DNA from: Leeuwenhoekiella sp.
GTDB taxonomy: Bacteria > Bacteroidota > Bacteroidia > Flavobacteriales > Flavobacteriaceae
Reading direction: 5' to 3'
Assembly (NCBI GenBank): GCA_002708845.1
Contig: PAPI01000022.1
Location: forward strand, 372,001-436,000
Length of the DNA: 64,000 nucleotides
The position numbers were made by a program, and so were the translations under genes. This document shows positions 35,964-46,597 of the stretch, in pieces (within the stretch, counting starts at the first letter, position 1; each line of letters opens with the position of its first letter). A model generated the notes under the pieces. The model was not told the origin of the DNA and made no database searches. It saw only the letters and a list, made by a program, of their open reading frames with translations.

Positions 35964-36563
35964 TTATTCATTTTTTGGAAATACCTTGTATTCCTCAAGT
36001 AGTTGACCATCATAGTCAAACTTATATCTATTGTATTCCCAATCTGTGGCCAAAATGTAGTCCTCATAAATGGCAAAATAATCGTGCGCTTCTGGCGTAG
36101 TCCAAATGTCCCGTCCACTTTGTTTCCAAACTATTTTTCCGTCTTTATCAAGTCTTGTTAATTCAAGTTCTCCGTGAACCAAATAGTCTTCGTTAAGATT
36201 ATAAATACCAAAACAAGTCGCAGGATCAGCAATTCTATACCATTCTAAATTTAAGCCAGGTAATGACAATTTGAATATAGCGTTTGAACAACATACTAGA
36301 ATTCTGCCGTAACTTATTAATGTTGAATCCAAATTTATTCCTGTTGCACCAGCTTTAGCTCCAATTAGACAGTCTGAAATCAGTTTGTCATCATTATCAT
36401 AGACTTTAAGTCCAATGAGCGAGGTCGGTCTGAATTCATTTGTGCTCAAAAAAATATTTGAATACGTATACCAATTATCTAAAGAACTGATTTGATAATC
36501 ATTTTCCTCATATAGCTTTACCTTGTATTTTTCAAGAAGTAGTATTTCAGATGGCTTCTTCAA
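35964..36563 (-). CDS. unrecognised protein, possibly beta-propeller-like
   Basis: A 199-residue protein of no family I can name. It is rich in Trp, Tyr and Asp, and one segment, LTRLDKDGKIVWKQSGRDIW, resembles a PQQ-type beta-propeller blade; the rest could be two or three similar strands sets. No signal peptide or membrane helix. The only nearby start is TTG. Its DNA looks more AT-rich than neighbouring genes, which hints at recent acquisition. Such orphans are sometimes immunity proteins, but nothing here shows that. Confidence 0.55.
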   Translation of the reverse strand: MKKPSEILLLEKYKVKLYEENDYQISSLDNWYTYSNIFLSTNEFRPTSLIGLKVYDNDDKLISDCLIGAKAGATGINLDSTLISYGRILVCCSNAIFKLSLPGLNLEWYRIADPATCFGIYNLNEDYLVHGELELTRLDKDGKIVWKQSGRDIWTTPEAHDYFAIYEDYILATDWEYNRYKFDYDGQLLEEYKVFPKNE

Positions 36564-36598
36564 TTTGCTTTTAATTAGCTGTAATTTTTAACCAGTAA

Positions 36599-37153
36599 TT
36601 AGTCTTCATTAATCAATCTCATGATCTCTTCCGGAGAAAGATAAAGGCGTTTAATACGCGCTTTGTAGGGTTCTGAAATGTGCGCGTGATTGAGGATGAA
36701 GTCTTTGGTCTTTAAGATGTATTCGCCCATCCCATGAGCCACGGCAAAAGTATCTGCAGCACGTTCTGCTTCTCGTATAAAATTAGGAACATACAGGTAT
36801 TTAATTCCAAACCAAATTAATCCCAAACTGCTCCGATTACGATAATCCATCACATGGCCCAGTTCGTGACCCAACCAACCGATCAACACGTCAGATGGGA
36901 TGTCTGTAATTTTAAAGGATTCATCTTCAATCTTTACTTTTTTACTGATAAAGATTACGTACTCTCGATTTTTTCGAGATTTGAAAAGGGATTTAAAAAC
37001 CGGCTGCGCCTGCATCGTCGATTTCTTAATGTTTTTTTTAAACTGAAATCGTATTGAAGTTTCCTGAAGCTGTGGGTAATACGACAGCGCGGTTTGTGCT
37101 TCGTTTTTTAGGACTTCCGGAATGATTTTGTTAGAAAAGGCGCTCGAATTCAT
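36599..37153 (-). CDS. small HExxH metallopeptidase-like protein
   Basis: A 184-residue protein with a zinc-binding HELGH motif at about 96-100, followed some 30 residues later by REAERAADTFA, where a glutamate can be the third ligand, as in M48-type peptidases. A short hydrophobic stretch (LGLIWFGIKYLYVP) lies between. No signal peptide. ATG at 37153 is preferred to an upstream TTG six bases before. Substrate unknown; the enzyme is likely cytoplasmic or membrane-associated. Confidence 0.72.
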   Translation of the reverse strand: MNSSAFSNKIIPEVLKNEAQTALSYYPQLQETSIRFQFKKNIKKSTMQAQPVFKSLFKSRKNREYVIFISKKVKIEDESFKITDIPSDVLIGWLGHELGHVMDYRNRSSLGLIWFGIKYLYVPNFIREAERAADTFAVAHGMGEYILKTKDFILNHAHISEPYKARIKRLYLSPEEIMRLINED

Positions 37154-37256
37154 ATGCAAAGTAAATGTACGCTAAATCGTATTTTTTGGCTGTTAAGGCA
37201 CTTGTAAATTAACAAAGATGACTCTGGTCATCGTCTGCTATCTTAAACTTAAAAGG

Positions 37257-37264
37257 TATTTTTG
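37257..37264 (+). promoter_or_regulatory. -7 promoter box (TATTTTTG)
   Basis: TATTTTTG fits TAnnTTTG and stands in front of the MATE gene. It overlaps the first in-frame TTG (37262), which argues that translation begins further downstream. No clear -33 TTG. Confidence 0.45.
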
Positions 37265-37285
37265 CACTTCCCAAAAATAGCAGGT

Positions 37286-38644
37286 TTGTTAACTAATTAC
37301 ACACAGGAATTTCGTCAAAATTTAAAGATCGCCTATCCGGTTATGCTCGGACAATTGGGGCATATTCTCGTTGCTCTGGCCGATAATCTGATGGTAGGTC
37401 GCCTGGGTGCTGCGCAGCTTGCAGCGGTTTCGCTCGGCAACAGCCTCATCTTTATTGCGCTGTCTTTGGGTATCGGATTTTCATTTGCGATTACACCATT
37501 AGTGGCAGAAGCAGATGGTGCCGGCGATACACAAATGGGCCGTAATTACTTTCACCATGGCATCGTGATGTGTGGCATAAATGGTGTTTTACTATTTGCA
37601 TTATTGCTCCTCGCAAAGCCAATCATGTACATGTTGGATCAGCCGGTTGAAGTGGTTGAACTCGCCCTGCCGTATATGGATATTGTTGCGTTTTCTTTAA
37701 TACCATTGATGGTTTTTCAGGCTTTTAAACAGTTTGCAGACGGCTTGTCCAACACCCGTTATGCGATGTACGCGACGCTGGTTGCTAATGTGGTAAACGT
37801 ATTTTTCAACTTTATTCTCATTTACGGCTTTTGGATTTTTCCCAGGCTGGAGTTGGTGGGCGCGGCTTATGGTACCTTGATTTCCAGATTCTTTATGCTC
37901 TGGATGCTCTATTATATTTTAAAACGCAAAGCGAAATTTAAACCCTACTTTATCTGGACGCGCCGAAAAGCATTCCAACTTCTCATATTTAAACGATTAT
38001 TTGATTTGGGTTTTCCCACGGCGATGCAGATGCTGTTTGAAGTGTCTTTATTTACTTCCTGTATTTTTCTTTCAGGTCTTTTGGGCACCAATGCACAGGC
38101 GGCCAATCAAATTGCGCTCAATCTGGCTGCAATGACCTTTATGATTGCGGTAGGCCTTGGTGTAACGGCGACGATTCGGGTGGGGAATCAAAAAGGCAAA
38201 GCCGACTTTAAAAATATGCGTCGTATTGCATTCTCGCTGTTTTTACAGGTGTTTCTTATTGAAGCGGTTTTTGCTTTAGGCTTTATTTTACTGAAAGATA
38301 TTTTGCCCACATTTTATCTGGATAATATCGAGGTAATCGCACTTGCTGCCCAATTGCTGATTGTGGCCGCGCTTTTTCAATTGAGTGATGGTTTGCAGGT
38401 GGTGATTTTAGGAGCATTGCGCGGGTTGCAGGACGTAAACATTCCCACAGGTATTTGTTTTATTGCCTACTGGCTGGTTGGGTTTCCGGTGGCCTGGTAC
38501 TTTGGGCAGGAAGATCAGGCGGGGAGTCAGGGTATTTGGTACGGTCTGCTGGCCGGACTTAGTGCTTCGGCGGTCTTGTTGTATATTCGTTTTGATTATT
38601 TAAGCCGAAAATTGATTCGGTTGAAACAGGCTGAAAATTCCTAA
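37286..38644 (+). CDS. MATE family efflux pump
   Basis: A multidrug/toxin extrusion transporter of about 452 residues with twelve predicted helices in two similar halves. Landmarks: AYPVMLGQLGHILVALADNLMVGRLG in the first helices, QAFKQFADGLSNTRYAM, and the second-half counterparts GFPTAMQMLFEVSLF and QVVILGALRGLQDVNIPT. It would use a proton or sodium gradient to export cationic compounds. The frame opens at TTG 37262 within a promoter box; TTG 37286, giving LTNYTQEFRQNLKIAYP, is more plausible. A pentapeptide-repeat gene follows after three bases. Confidence 0.9.
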   Translation: MLTNYTQEFRQNLKIAYPVMLGQLGHILVALADNLMVGRLGAAQLAAVSLGNSLIFIALSLGIGFSFAITPLVAEADGAGDTQMGRNYFHHGIVMCGINGVLLFALLLLAKPIMYMLDQPVEVVELALPYMDIVAFSLIPLMVFQAFKQFADGLSNTRYAMYATLVANVVNVFFNFILIYGFWIFPRLELVGAAYGTLISRFFMLWMLYYILKRKAKFKPYFIWTRRKAFQLLIFKRLFDLGFPTAMQMLFEVSLFTSCIFLSGLLGTNAQAANQIALNLAAMTFMIAVGLGVTATIRVGNQKGKADFKNMRRIAFSLFLQVFLIEAVFALGFILLKDILPTFYLDNIEVIALAAQLLIVAALFQLSDGLQVVILGALRGLQDVNIPTGICFIAYWLVGFPVAWYFGQEDQAGSQGIWYGLLAGLSASAVLLYIRFDYLSRKLIRLKQAENS

Positions 38645-38647
38645 ATC

Positions 38648-39214
38648 ATGAACGAACTGATTACAGACGAGCTATTTGAAGGGCATAATTTCACCGAAAA
38701 ACCTCTGGAAGCCGATTTTGAGGAGTGCATCTTTAGAAATTGTGTTTTTGCAAAAGCCAATCTTTCGGGGTTGAGTTTTACTAATTGTACGTTTGAAAAC
38801 TGCGATTTAAGCGGGGCGAAACTCATTAAAACCGCCATTCAGGAATGTGAGTTTATTGATTGTAAAATGCTGGGACTTGCTTTTGAAAATTGTGCTCCCA
38901 TACTTTTTCAAATGGCCTGCACACGTTGCGTGCTTAATGTCAGCAGTTTTTATCAGGTAGACCTGACGAACTCAGGCTTTGATGCATGTAAACTGGTTGA
39001 GGCCGATTTTACTGAAGCCGATCTTTCGGGTGTTTCCCTTGCCGGTTGTAATCTTTCGGGAGCTACTTTTGACCACACGCGTCTGGAGCGAACCGATTTT
39101 TCTTCCGCAGCAAACTACACGATTAATCCGCAGCTCAATAAAATTACCGGAGCCATTTTTGGTAAAGAAGGTCTGGCAGGATTACTTTCGGCTTTCAACA
39201 TTAAAATCGTCTGA
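38648..39214 (+). CDS. Qnr/McbG-like pentapeptide repeat protein
   Basis: A 188-residue right-handed beta-helix protein made of A(D/N)LXX-type units: FEECIFRNCVFAKANLSGL, FTNCTFENCDLSGAKL and, later, VEADFTEADLSGVSLAGCNLSGATF. A break of about 20 residues in the middle and the end LERTDFSSAANYTINPQLN resemble the Qnr and McbG families, which mimic DNA and protect DNA gyrase. It starts three bases after the MATE stop, so pump and protector are co-transcribed. Actual quinolone protection is not shown by sequence. Confidence 0.85.
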   Translation: MNELITDELFEGHNFTEKPLEADFEECIFRNCVFAKANLSGLSFTNCTFENCDLSGAKLIKTAIQECEFIDCKMLGLAFENCAPILFQMACTRCVLNVSSFYQVDLTNSGFDACKLVEADFTEADLSGVSLAGCNLSGATFDHTRLERTDFSSAANYTINPQLNKITGAIFGKEGLAGLLSAFNIKIV

Positions 39215-39217
39215 TTT

Positions 39218-39466
39218 TTGGATCCCGAAAAACTCATAGAGCTCGCGCATTATAAAATGCCTTTTGGTAAATATCAGAATCGGTATCTGGTAGATCTGCC
39301 TGAATATTACTTTACATGGTTTAAGCAAAAAGGCTTTCCGGAAGGTAAACTGGGCCTGATGATGCAGCAGATGTATGAGATTAAAGTGAACGGATTGGAA
39401 GAATTGATCTACAAAATCAAGCGTCAATATCCTGCGGCCCAACCAAAAAGAAAACCCAAAAAATAA
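39218..39466 (+). CDS. DUF3820 family protein
   Basis: An 82-residue protein with the pattern MPFGKYQNRYLVDLPEYYFTWF, typical of DUF3820, a family of unknown function whose members are sometimes linked to nuclease-like proteins. The C-terminus is basic (KRKPKK). TTG start three bases after the pentapeptide gene stop, so it forms the last gene of a three-gene unit with the MATE pump. Confidence 0.8.
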   Translation: MDPEKLIELAHYKMPFGKYQNRYLVDLPEYYFTWFKQKGFPEGKLGLMMQQMYEIKVNGLEELIYKIKRQYPAAQPKRKPKK

Positions 39467-39503
39467 TACCGAAAAGGGCTAAAAGGGTTCGCCAATAAAT
39501 CCC

Positions 39504-39511
39504 TACCTTTG
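39504..39511 (+). promoter_or_regulatory. -7 promoter box of pyrG (TACCTTTG)
   Basis: TACCTTTG matches TAnnTTTG and lies 57 bp before the pyrG ATG, leaving a short leader. No good -33 TTG was seen. Confidence 0.5.
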
Positions 39512-39550
39512 CATCCCGTAGACGCGCTCATTATGTTAAAAAGAGCTTAA

Positions 39551-41197
<1,647 letters not shown>

Positions 41198-41383
41198 CTG
41201 CTAATCTCAGGATAATTTAATGTTTGACAGTATTTTAGACTATCGTTGCGCCAATGTGGCATAAAACAAATTGCTGGGCTTATTCTTGAATGCATCAGAG
41301 ACCGTATATTCGCGGGCGGAAAATTTTCGCAAGGAATTAGAGTAAAGACAATTGAAAAAAGGCAGTGATTGCCTCAATAACTT

Positions 41384-43246
41384 ATGGAAGAAAAGAAATT
41401 TGACAAACAATCGATGATAGGCTTCCTGCTTATAGGAGCTATTTTATTGTTTATGTTATGGCAAAATCAGCCTACGCCAGAAGAGCTGGAAGCAGAAAAA
41501 GCTAAAGAAGAGCAGGTTGATGCAGAGCAGCGGGAGACTGCAATCACACCGGTAGATAATACCATGCCTGATACTGAAACCGGTAATGATTCTCTGGCTT
41601 TAGAGCGTTATAAAGCAACTTTAGGAAGTTTTGCTTATTCTGCCACACTGCCTTCAGCAACAGATGAAATTACTGAAATCGAGAATGAGGTTTTAGCTTT
41701 AAAAGTGAGTAACAAGGGAGGCTTTATCACAGAAGCAAAGCTGAAAAATTACAAGAGTTACGACTCGGTACCTGTTTATTTGATCAAGGACGGAAACACC
41801 CGTTTTAACCTGAACTTCAGTACTACCGATAACCGAACGCTAAATAGTGAAAACCTATATTTCGAGCCTAAGCTAACCACTGAAGGGGAAAATCAGGTAC
41901 TTTCTATGAAGCTGAAAGTTTCAGATTCTGAATATCTGGAATACCGCTATACCCTAAAGCCTGATGATTATATGATGGGCTTTGGCATTAAAACTGTGGG
42001 ACTTCAAAATGTGGTAAATACTTCACAACCCCTTAATCTGGATTGGGAATTAAAAGGCTATCGCCACGCGAAAAGTATTACCTATGAAAACCGCTATACC
42101 CGTCTTACCTACGAATATGAAGGCGGCGATCACGATAAGTTGAGTCAGAGCGGCGATGATGACGCGATTGAAACCGATGTAGACTGGTTTAATTTTCGTC
42201 AGCATTTCTTCAGTTCTATTTTGTTGACCGATCAACCTTTTGAACAGGTTACGTTCAAGTCTCAGAATTTAGTGGAAGACGAAGAAGTAGATACGGTTTT
42301 TACTAAAAAATATGCGGCAAATATTCAGCTTAAGCCGGTTAATGGCGAACTGAATAACGCGATGAATTTCTATTTTGGACCTACCGATTATCAGGTGTTG
42401 AATAGCTACGACCGGGGTCTTGATGAGGCGATGCCTTTAGGTTGGGGTATTTTTGGATGGATTAACAAATACCTGATTATACCATTTTTCAATATTCTGG
42501 TAGCTTATTTCCCTGCGGGAATCGCTATCATTTTATTGACGGTTTCGATTAAATTATTGCTTTCACCTGTACAGTACAAGCAATACCTGTCACAGGCCAA
42601 GATGAAGGTGCTGCGTCCCGAGATCAACGAGATCAATGAGAAGTATGCAGACAACCCAATGAAAAAGCAGCAGGAAACGATGAAGCTGTATAGCAAAGCT
42701 GGCGCGAGTCCGTTGAGCGGGTGTATTCCCGGTTTGCTTCAGATCCCGGTGTTTTATGCTTTGTTTACCTTTTTCCCTTCGGCATTTGTTTTAAGACAAA
42801 AAAGCTTCCTGTGGGCAGACGATTTATCAAGCTATGATAAAATTGCAGATCTTCCGTTTCACATTCCGTTCTATGGTGACCACGTGAGTTTATTCCCAAT
42901 TCTGGCTTCGATCGCGATCTTTATTTATATGACGATGACTACAGGGCAGACGATGCAACAAACCAGTCAGCCGGGAATGCCGAATATGAAATTCCTGATG
43001 TATCTGTCTCCTATAATGATGTTGTTTTTCTTTAACAACTATGCTAGTGGATTGAGTTTGTACTATTTCGTTTCAAACCTTATTACAATCGGGATTATGC
43101 TGGTGATCAAGAATTTTATTCTTGATGAGCAAAGAATCCACGCTAAAATAGAGACTGCTAAGGCAAAGCCGAAAAAGCAAAATCGTTTCAGTAAGAAGTT
43201 CTCAGAAATGATGGAGCAGGCTGAAAAGCAGCAGAAGAATAAATAA
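41384..43246 (+). CDS. yidC: membrane protein insertase YidC
   Basis: Inserts and folds inner-membrane proteins, alone or with SecYEG. 620 residues: an N-terminal membrane anchor (MIGFLLIGAILLFMLW), a large periplasmic beta domain (about 60-360), and the conserved C-terminal five-helix core with ILLTVSIKLLLSPVQYKQYLSQAKM, ASPLSGCIPGLLQIPVFYALF and YYFVSNLITIG. The C-terminal tail is basic. The size is usual for Bacteroidota. A strong bidirectional terminator follows. Confidence 0.95.
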   Translation: MEEKKFDKQSMIGFLLIGAILLFMLWQNQPTPEELEAEKAKEEQVDAEQRETAITPVDNTMPDTETGNDSLALERYKATLGSFAYSATLPSATDEITEIENEVLALKVSNKGGFITEAKLKNYKSYDSVPVYLIKDGNTRFNLNFSTTDNRTLNSENLYFEPKLTTEGENQVLSMKLKVSDSEYLEYRYTLKPDDYMMGFGIKTVGLQNVVNTSQPLNLDWELKGYRHAKSITYENRYTRLTYEYEGGDHDKLSQSGDDDAIETDVDWFNFRQHFFSSILLTDQPFEQVTFKSQNLVEDEEVDTVFTKKYAANIQLKPVNGELNNAMNFYFGPTDYQVLNSYDRGLDEAMPLGWGIFGWINKYLIIPFFNILVAYFPAGIAIILLTVSIKLLLSPVQYKQYLSQAKMKVLRPEINEINEKYADNPMKKQQETMKLYSKAGASPLSGCIPGLLQIPVFYALFTFFPSAFVLRQKSFLWADDLSSYDKIADLPFHIPFYGDHVSLFPILASIAIFIYMTMTTGQTMQQTSQPGMPNMKFLMYLSPIMMLFFFNNYASGLSLYYFVSNLITIGIMLVIKNFILDEQRIHAKIETAKAKPKKQNRFSKKFSEMMEQAEKQQKNK

Positions 43247-43270
43247 TACTTTTTTGTCCCAACTTTAATT

Positions 43271-43308
43271 AAAAAGTCCTTCAGTATTGTACTGAAGGGC
43301 TTTTTGTT
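43271..43308. terminator. bidirectional rho-independent terminator
   Basis: A stem of AAAAAGTCCTTCAGT (43271-43285) with ACTGAAGGGCTTTTT (43291-43305), loop ATTGT, and flanking A/T runs. It separates the convergent yidC and fasciclin genes. Confidence 0.85.
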
Positions 43309-43328
43309 TTCTAAGTAATAGGGATAAT

Positions 43329-45173
43329 TTAATTTCCAGGCATTAGGACACCATCAATAGCGTGTACCACACCATTAGTTGCAGTGATGTTGGTTGCAAT
43401 AATATCATAAGTGGCTCCCGAACCATCTGTTATAGTAGGAGGTGTTGCAGTGGCGTCAATACTTAAATCAGGGCCAAAAAGCGGCGGTGCCGTAGTGGCT
43501 TCTGTCGTACTCAAATCTTCTGCACGCACGATCATATCGAGCACGTGATGTCTCAAAATGTTGTCTAAAGTACTGGTCTCGCTTGTGGCTCCGTCTCCTA
43601 ATGCCAGAATATCAGCTGCACTCGAAATACCATCATTAGGGTCAGCATCTATTAGAGCTGTAAAAGCCGCATTTGTTGGAGCAAAAACGGTAAACGTACC
43701 CGCTCCGGAAAGCGTTCCTGCGAGCTGCTCCTGAGCTACCGCTGCTAATAATGTCGAAAATTGCGGATCTGCCGTGGCAAAGGTAGCTATACTTGGCAAT
43801 TCAATTACCGCGCTTACCGGATGAATGACACCATTATTAAAGGTAAGATCTGTATCAGTTATAGTTGATGCACCATTAATAGTTGGCGTTGTTTCTTCAA
43901 AATTTAGAAACATATCAATATTAGCATCAGTATCTGCATAGGTTGCCAAAGTTTTCTCGTAACCTGTACCCAAATCAGCCGCCATTTTAATTTCACCTAA
44001 AACGTGATTTAATAAAATTTGAGCTACCTCTTCTTTAGTAAAATCAGTCAATGCAGCTCCACCCAGAAAGGTCGTAAATGCTGCATTATTTGGTGCAAAA
44101 ACCGTAAATGTTCCTTCTCCCGCCAGAGTAGCATCAAGTTCTGCGTATTCTAAAGCTGCCAGTAACAAGCTGTAATCTTCAGTTGAAGAAACAAAACCGG
44201 CAATAGACTGGTATACTTCGGGTAATTCAGGCATAATTACCGCATCTATCGCGTGAACTACACCATTACCGGCCTGTACGTCTGTAACTATAATATTAAT
44301 TACCCGACCATTGGCATCTGTAATTGTAGCATCATCTGCATTGATTTCGATGGTTCCACCTAAGGTAGTTTCAGTTCCCGTTTGAAGATCTGCTGCGCGT
44401 ACGTTGCTTCCTGAAATAACATGCAAATTAAGGGCTGCGGCAATAGTTTCTGGATCCAAATCTCCAAGGCCACTAGCATCTAAATCTTCTAAGAGAGCTG
44501 CGAATGCTGCATTTGTGGGAGCAAAGACCGTAAATGTACCGCCCATATCAGACAGTGTGGAAGCATAAGTAAAAGACGCATCAGCAGTAAGTGCAGATTC
44601 CAGTGAATCAAATGTGGGATCTGCCGTTGCAAATGTGGCAACAGATGGTATATCTATCACAGCACTAACGGTGTGTACCACACCATTAGTAAATACGTTA
44701 TCGGGTGATTCAACTGTAGACGTACCATTTACAACCACAGTTCCTCCATCAGTGTTTACAAACATATTAATATTAGCGTCGGTATCTGCATAAGTTGCAA
44801 GTGTTGCCTCGTAGCCTGTAGTTAGGTCACTACTGGTTTTTACGTTACCCAATACGTGATTTAATAATAGATTGGTGAGATCTTCAACTGGAACATCAGC
44901 TAAAGGAGTGCCTCCTAAGTAACTGTCAAAAGCGTCATTATCTGGAGCAAAAACAGTAAAGGTTCCTGCTGCATCCAAGGTAGCGGTAAGGCTGGTGCGC
45001 TCCAAAGCTGCAGCTAAAGAGGAGTAATTGGGATTTTGAGCAACAAATTCCGCAATCGTTTGCGGCTGAGGTTCAATAATGTTTCCGTTATCGTCATCAT
45101 CACTACAGGAACTTAAACCAGTTGTGATTAGAACGAATAACAAAATACGGAGAGTTTGTTTAAAATGTTTCAT
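43329..45173 (-). CDS. four-domain fasciclin lipoprotein
   Basis: A 614-residue lipoprotein (lipobox ending at Cys23, then an Asp-rich linker) with four fasciclin (FAS1) domains, a fold used in cell adhesion and surface attachment. Domains lie at about 40-174, 176-315, 322-457 and 460-612; each has GTFTVFAP and a closing NGVVHxxxAVI-like segment. Domains 1 and 3 share TGYE-TLATYADTDANI, and 2 and 4 share IATFATADP, so the protein looks like a duplicated pair. It is transcribed alone, with a promoter-like box and inverted repeat upstream. Confidence 0.92.
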   Translation of the reverse strand: MKHFKQTLRILLFVLITTGLSSCSDDDDNGNIIEPQPQTIAEFVAQNPNYSSLAAALERTSLTATLDAAGTFTVFAPDNDAFDSYLGGTPLADVPVEDLTNLLLNHVLGNVKTSSDLTTGYEATLATYADTDANINMFVNTDGGTVVVNGTSTVESPDNVFTNGVVHTVSAVIDIPSVATFATADPTFDSLESALTADASFTYASTLSDMGGTFTVFAPTNAAFAALLEDLDASGLGDLDPETIAAALNLHVISGSNVRAADLQTGTETTLGGTIEINADDATITDANGRVINIIVTDVQAGNGVVHAIDAVIMPELPEVYQSIAGFVSSTEDYSLLLAALEYAELDATLAGEGTFTVFAPNNAAFTTFLGGAALTDFTKEEVAQILLNHVLGEIKMAADLGTGYEKTLATYADTDANIDMFLNFEETTPTINGASTITDTDLTFNNGVIHPVSAVIELPSIATFATADPQFSTLLAAVAQEQLAGTLSGAGTFTVFAPTNAAFTALIDADPNDGISSAADILALGDGATSETSTLDNILRHHVLDMIVRAEDLSTTEATTAPPLFGPDLSIDATATPPTITDGSGATYDIIATNITATNGVVHAIDGVLMPGN

Positions 45174-45223
45174 AGCTATTAGATTTGTTAATTGAAATTT
45201 AAAACTAAACCTAAAGCCTAAGT

Positions 45224-45263
45224 ATTTTGTTTAAGATTAAGTTAAAAAAGTTAAACAAAATTA
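45224..45263 (-). promoter_or_regulatory. promoter -7 box overlapping an 11-bp inverted repeat
   Basis: ATTTTGTTTAA (45224-45234) and TTAAACAAAAT (45251-45261) form a perfect 11-bp inverted repeat with a 16-nt spacer. On the minus strand TAATTTTG (45263-45256) fits the TAnnTTTG -7 box and lies inside one arm. The layout could be an operator or a 5' UTR hairpin of the fasciclin gene. Confidence 0.45.
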
Positions 45264-45331
45264 TAATTAACATCACTAAACCCTTTTAGCTCAATGATTT
45301 GTGCAGAACTCAAAGTCGGCTAATAGTTTTG

Positions 45332-45339
45332 TAAATTTG
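45332..45339 (+). promoter_or_regulatory. -7 promoter box of mnmA (TAAATTTG)
   Basis: TAAATTTG matches TAnnTTTG and lies 43 bp before the mnmA ATG. A -33 element at the usual distance was not obvious. Confidence 0.5.
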
Positions 45340-45382
45340 CAGTTTTAAAAGCGACAGAATTGTCCACATGTAAAAATGACTT

Positions 45383-46588
45383 ATGAAAACAGTGGTTGTA
45401 GGTTTAAGCGGGGGAGTAGACAGTAGTGTTTCGGCCTATTTACTTAAGGAGGCAGGATACCGTGTAATTGGTCTTTTTATGAAGAATTGGCACGATGATT
45501 CTGTTACGATTTCTGACGAATGCCCGTGGCTTGACGACAGTAATGATGCGATGCTTGTTGCGGAAAAGCTTGGAATTCCCTTTCAAACAGTTGACCTGAG
45601 TGAGCAATACAAAGAACGTATCGTAGATTATATGTTCCGGGAATACGAAAAAGGACGCACCCCAAACCCGGATGTACTCTGTAATCGCGAAATTAAATTT
45701 GATGTGTTTATGAAAATCGCACTCGATTTGGGTGCAGATTATGTAGCGACCGGGCACTATTGTCAAAAAGGGGAAGTTGAAGTTAATGGTAAACCGGTTT
45801 ATCAATTGCTTGCCGGAGCAGATGCTAATAAAGATCAGTCTTATTTCCTGTGTCAATTATCGCAGGATCAGCTTGCAAAAACCTTGTTCCCAATTGGACA
45901 TCTTAAGAAAAGTGAAGTTCGTAAAATTGCTAAAGAACAGGATTTAGTTACTGCAGAAAAGAAAGATTCTCAGGGATTGTGTTTTATAGGAAAAGTACGT
46001 CTGCCTGATTTCCTTCAGCAAAAATTAAAGCCAAAAGAAGGGGTTATAGTAGAGATTGGTGCAGAAACTGCCCGTCAAAAAATCGAAGCCCTACAACAGG
46101 ATTCTAAAGAGGATATAGCAGTAGCCTTAAGTGATGTTGCGACTTTGGCTAAAAAGCCAAAGTATAAATTAACAGATGGTAAAATTGTTGGGAAACATCA
46201 GGGAGCTCATTATTTTACTAAAGGTCAACGCAAGGGACTTGCGGTAGGAGGTACTCCAGAACCTTTATTTGTGATTGATACAGACGTTGATGAAAATGTG
46301 ATCTATACCGGTCAGGGAAAAGAACATCCCGGTTTGTTGCGCTCTGCTTTATTTGTAGCAGAAGATGAGGTGCATTATATACGAGAAGATTTAAAATTAG
46401 AAAATGGAGAGGTACGCGAGGTCGAAGCACGTATCCGCTATAGACAGCCTTTACAAAAAGCAATGCTTCATAAGGTAGAGGAAGGTATGTATGTATCGTT
46501 TGATGAACCCCAGTCTGCCATTAGCGAGGGCCAGTTTGTGGCCTGGTACGATGGAGCGGAATGTTTGGGTTCAGGAGTAATTTCATAA
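45383..46588 (+). CDS. mnmA: tRNA 2-thiouridine(34) synthase
   Basis: Places sulfur on the wobble uridine of Lys, Glu and Gln tRNAs. 401 residues: PP-loop GLSGGVDSS (SGGVDSS at 9-15), the tRNA-binding domain, and a C-terminal beta barrel. The two catalytic cysteines are visible: Cys100 in [12 protein letters not shown] and Cys200 in [11 protein letters not shown]. There is an insertion of about 30 residues at 220-245 ([15 protein letters not shown]), making it longer than the Escherichia coli enzyme. Followed by a nitronate monooxygenase gene after nine bases. Confidence 0.95.
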   Translation: MKTVVVGLSGGVDSSVSAYLLKEAGYRVIGLFMKNWHDDSVTISDECPWLDDSNDAMLVAEKLGIPFQTVDLSEQYKERIVDYMFREYEKGRTPNPDVLCNREIKFDVFMKIALDLGADYVATGHYCQKGEVEVNGKPVYQLLAGADANKDQSYFLCQLSQDQLAKTLFPIGHLKKSEVRKIAKEQDLVTAEKKDSQGLCFIGKVRLPDFLQQKLKPKEGVIVEIGAETARQKIEALQQDSKEDIAVALSDVATLAKKPKYKLTDGKIVGKHQGAHYFTKGQRKGLAVGGTPEPLFVIDTDVDENVIYTGQGKEHPGLLRSALFVAEDEVHYIREDLKLENGEVREVEARIRYRQPLQKAMLHKVEEGMYVSFDEPQSAISEGQFVAWYDGAECLGSGVIS

Positions 46589-46597
46589 AAGCCGGTT

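Noticed and set aside
41360-41380. Hairpin AGGCA/TGCCT before yidC as terminator or riboswitch
   Set aside because: The stem is only five pairs; the T run suits the minus strand, where no gene ends.
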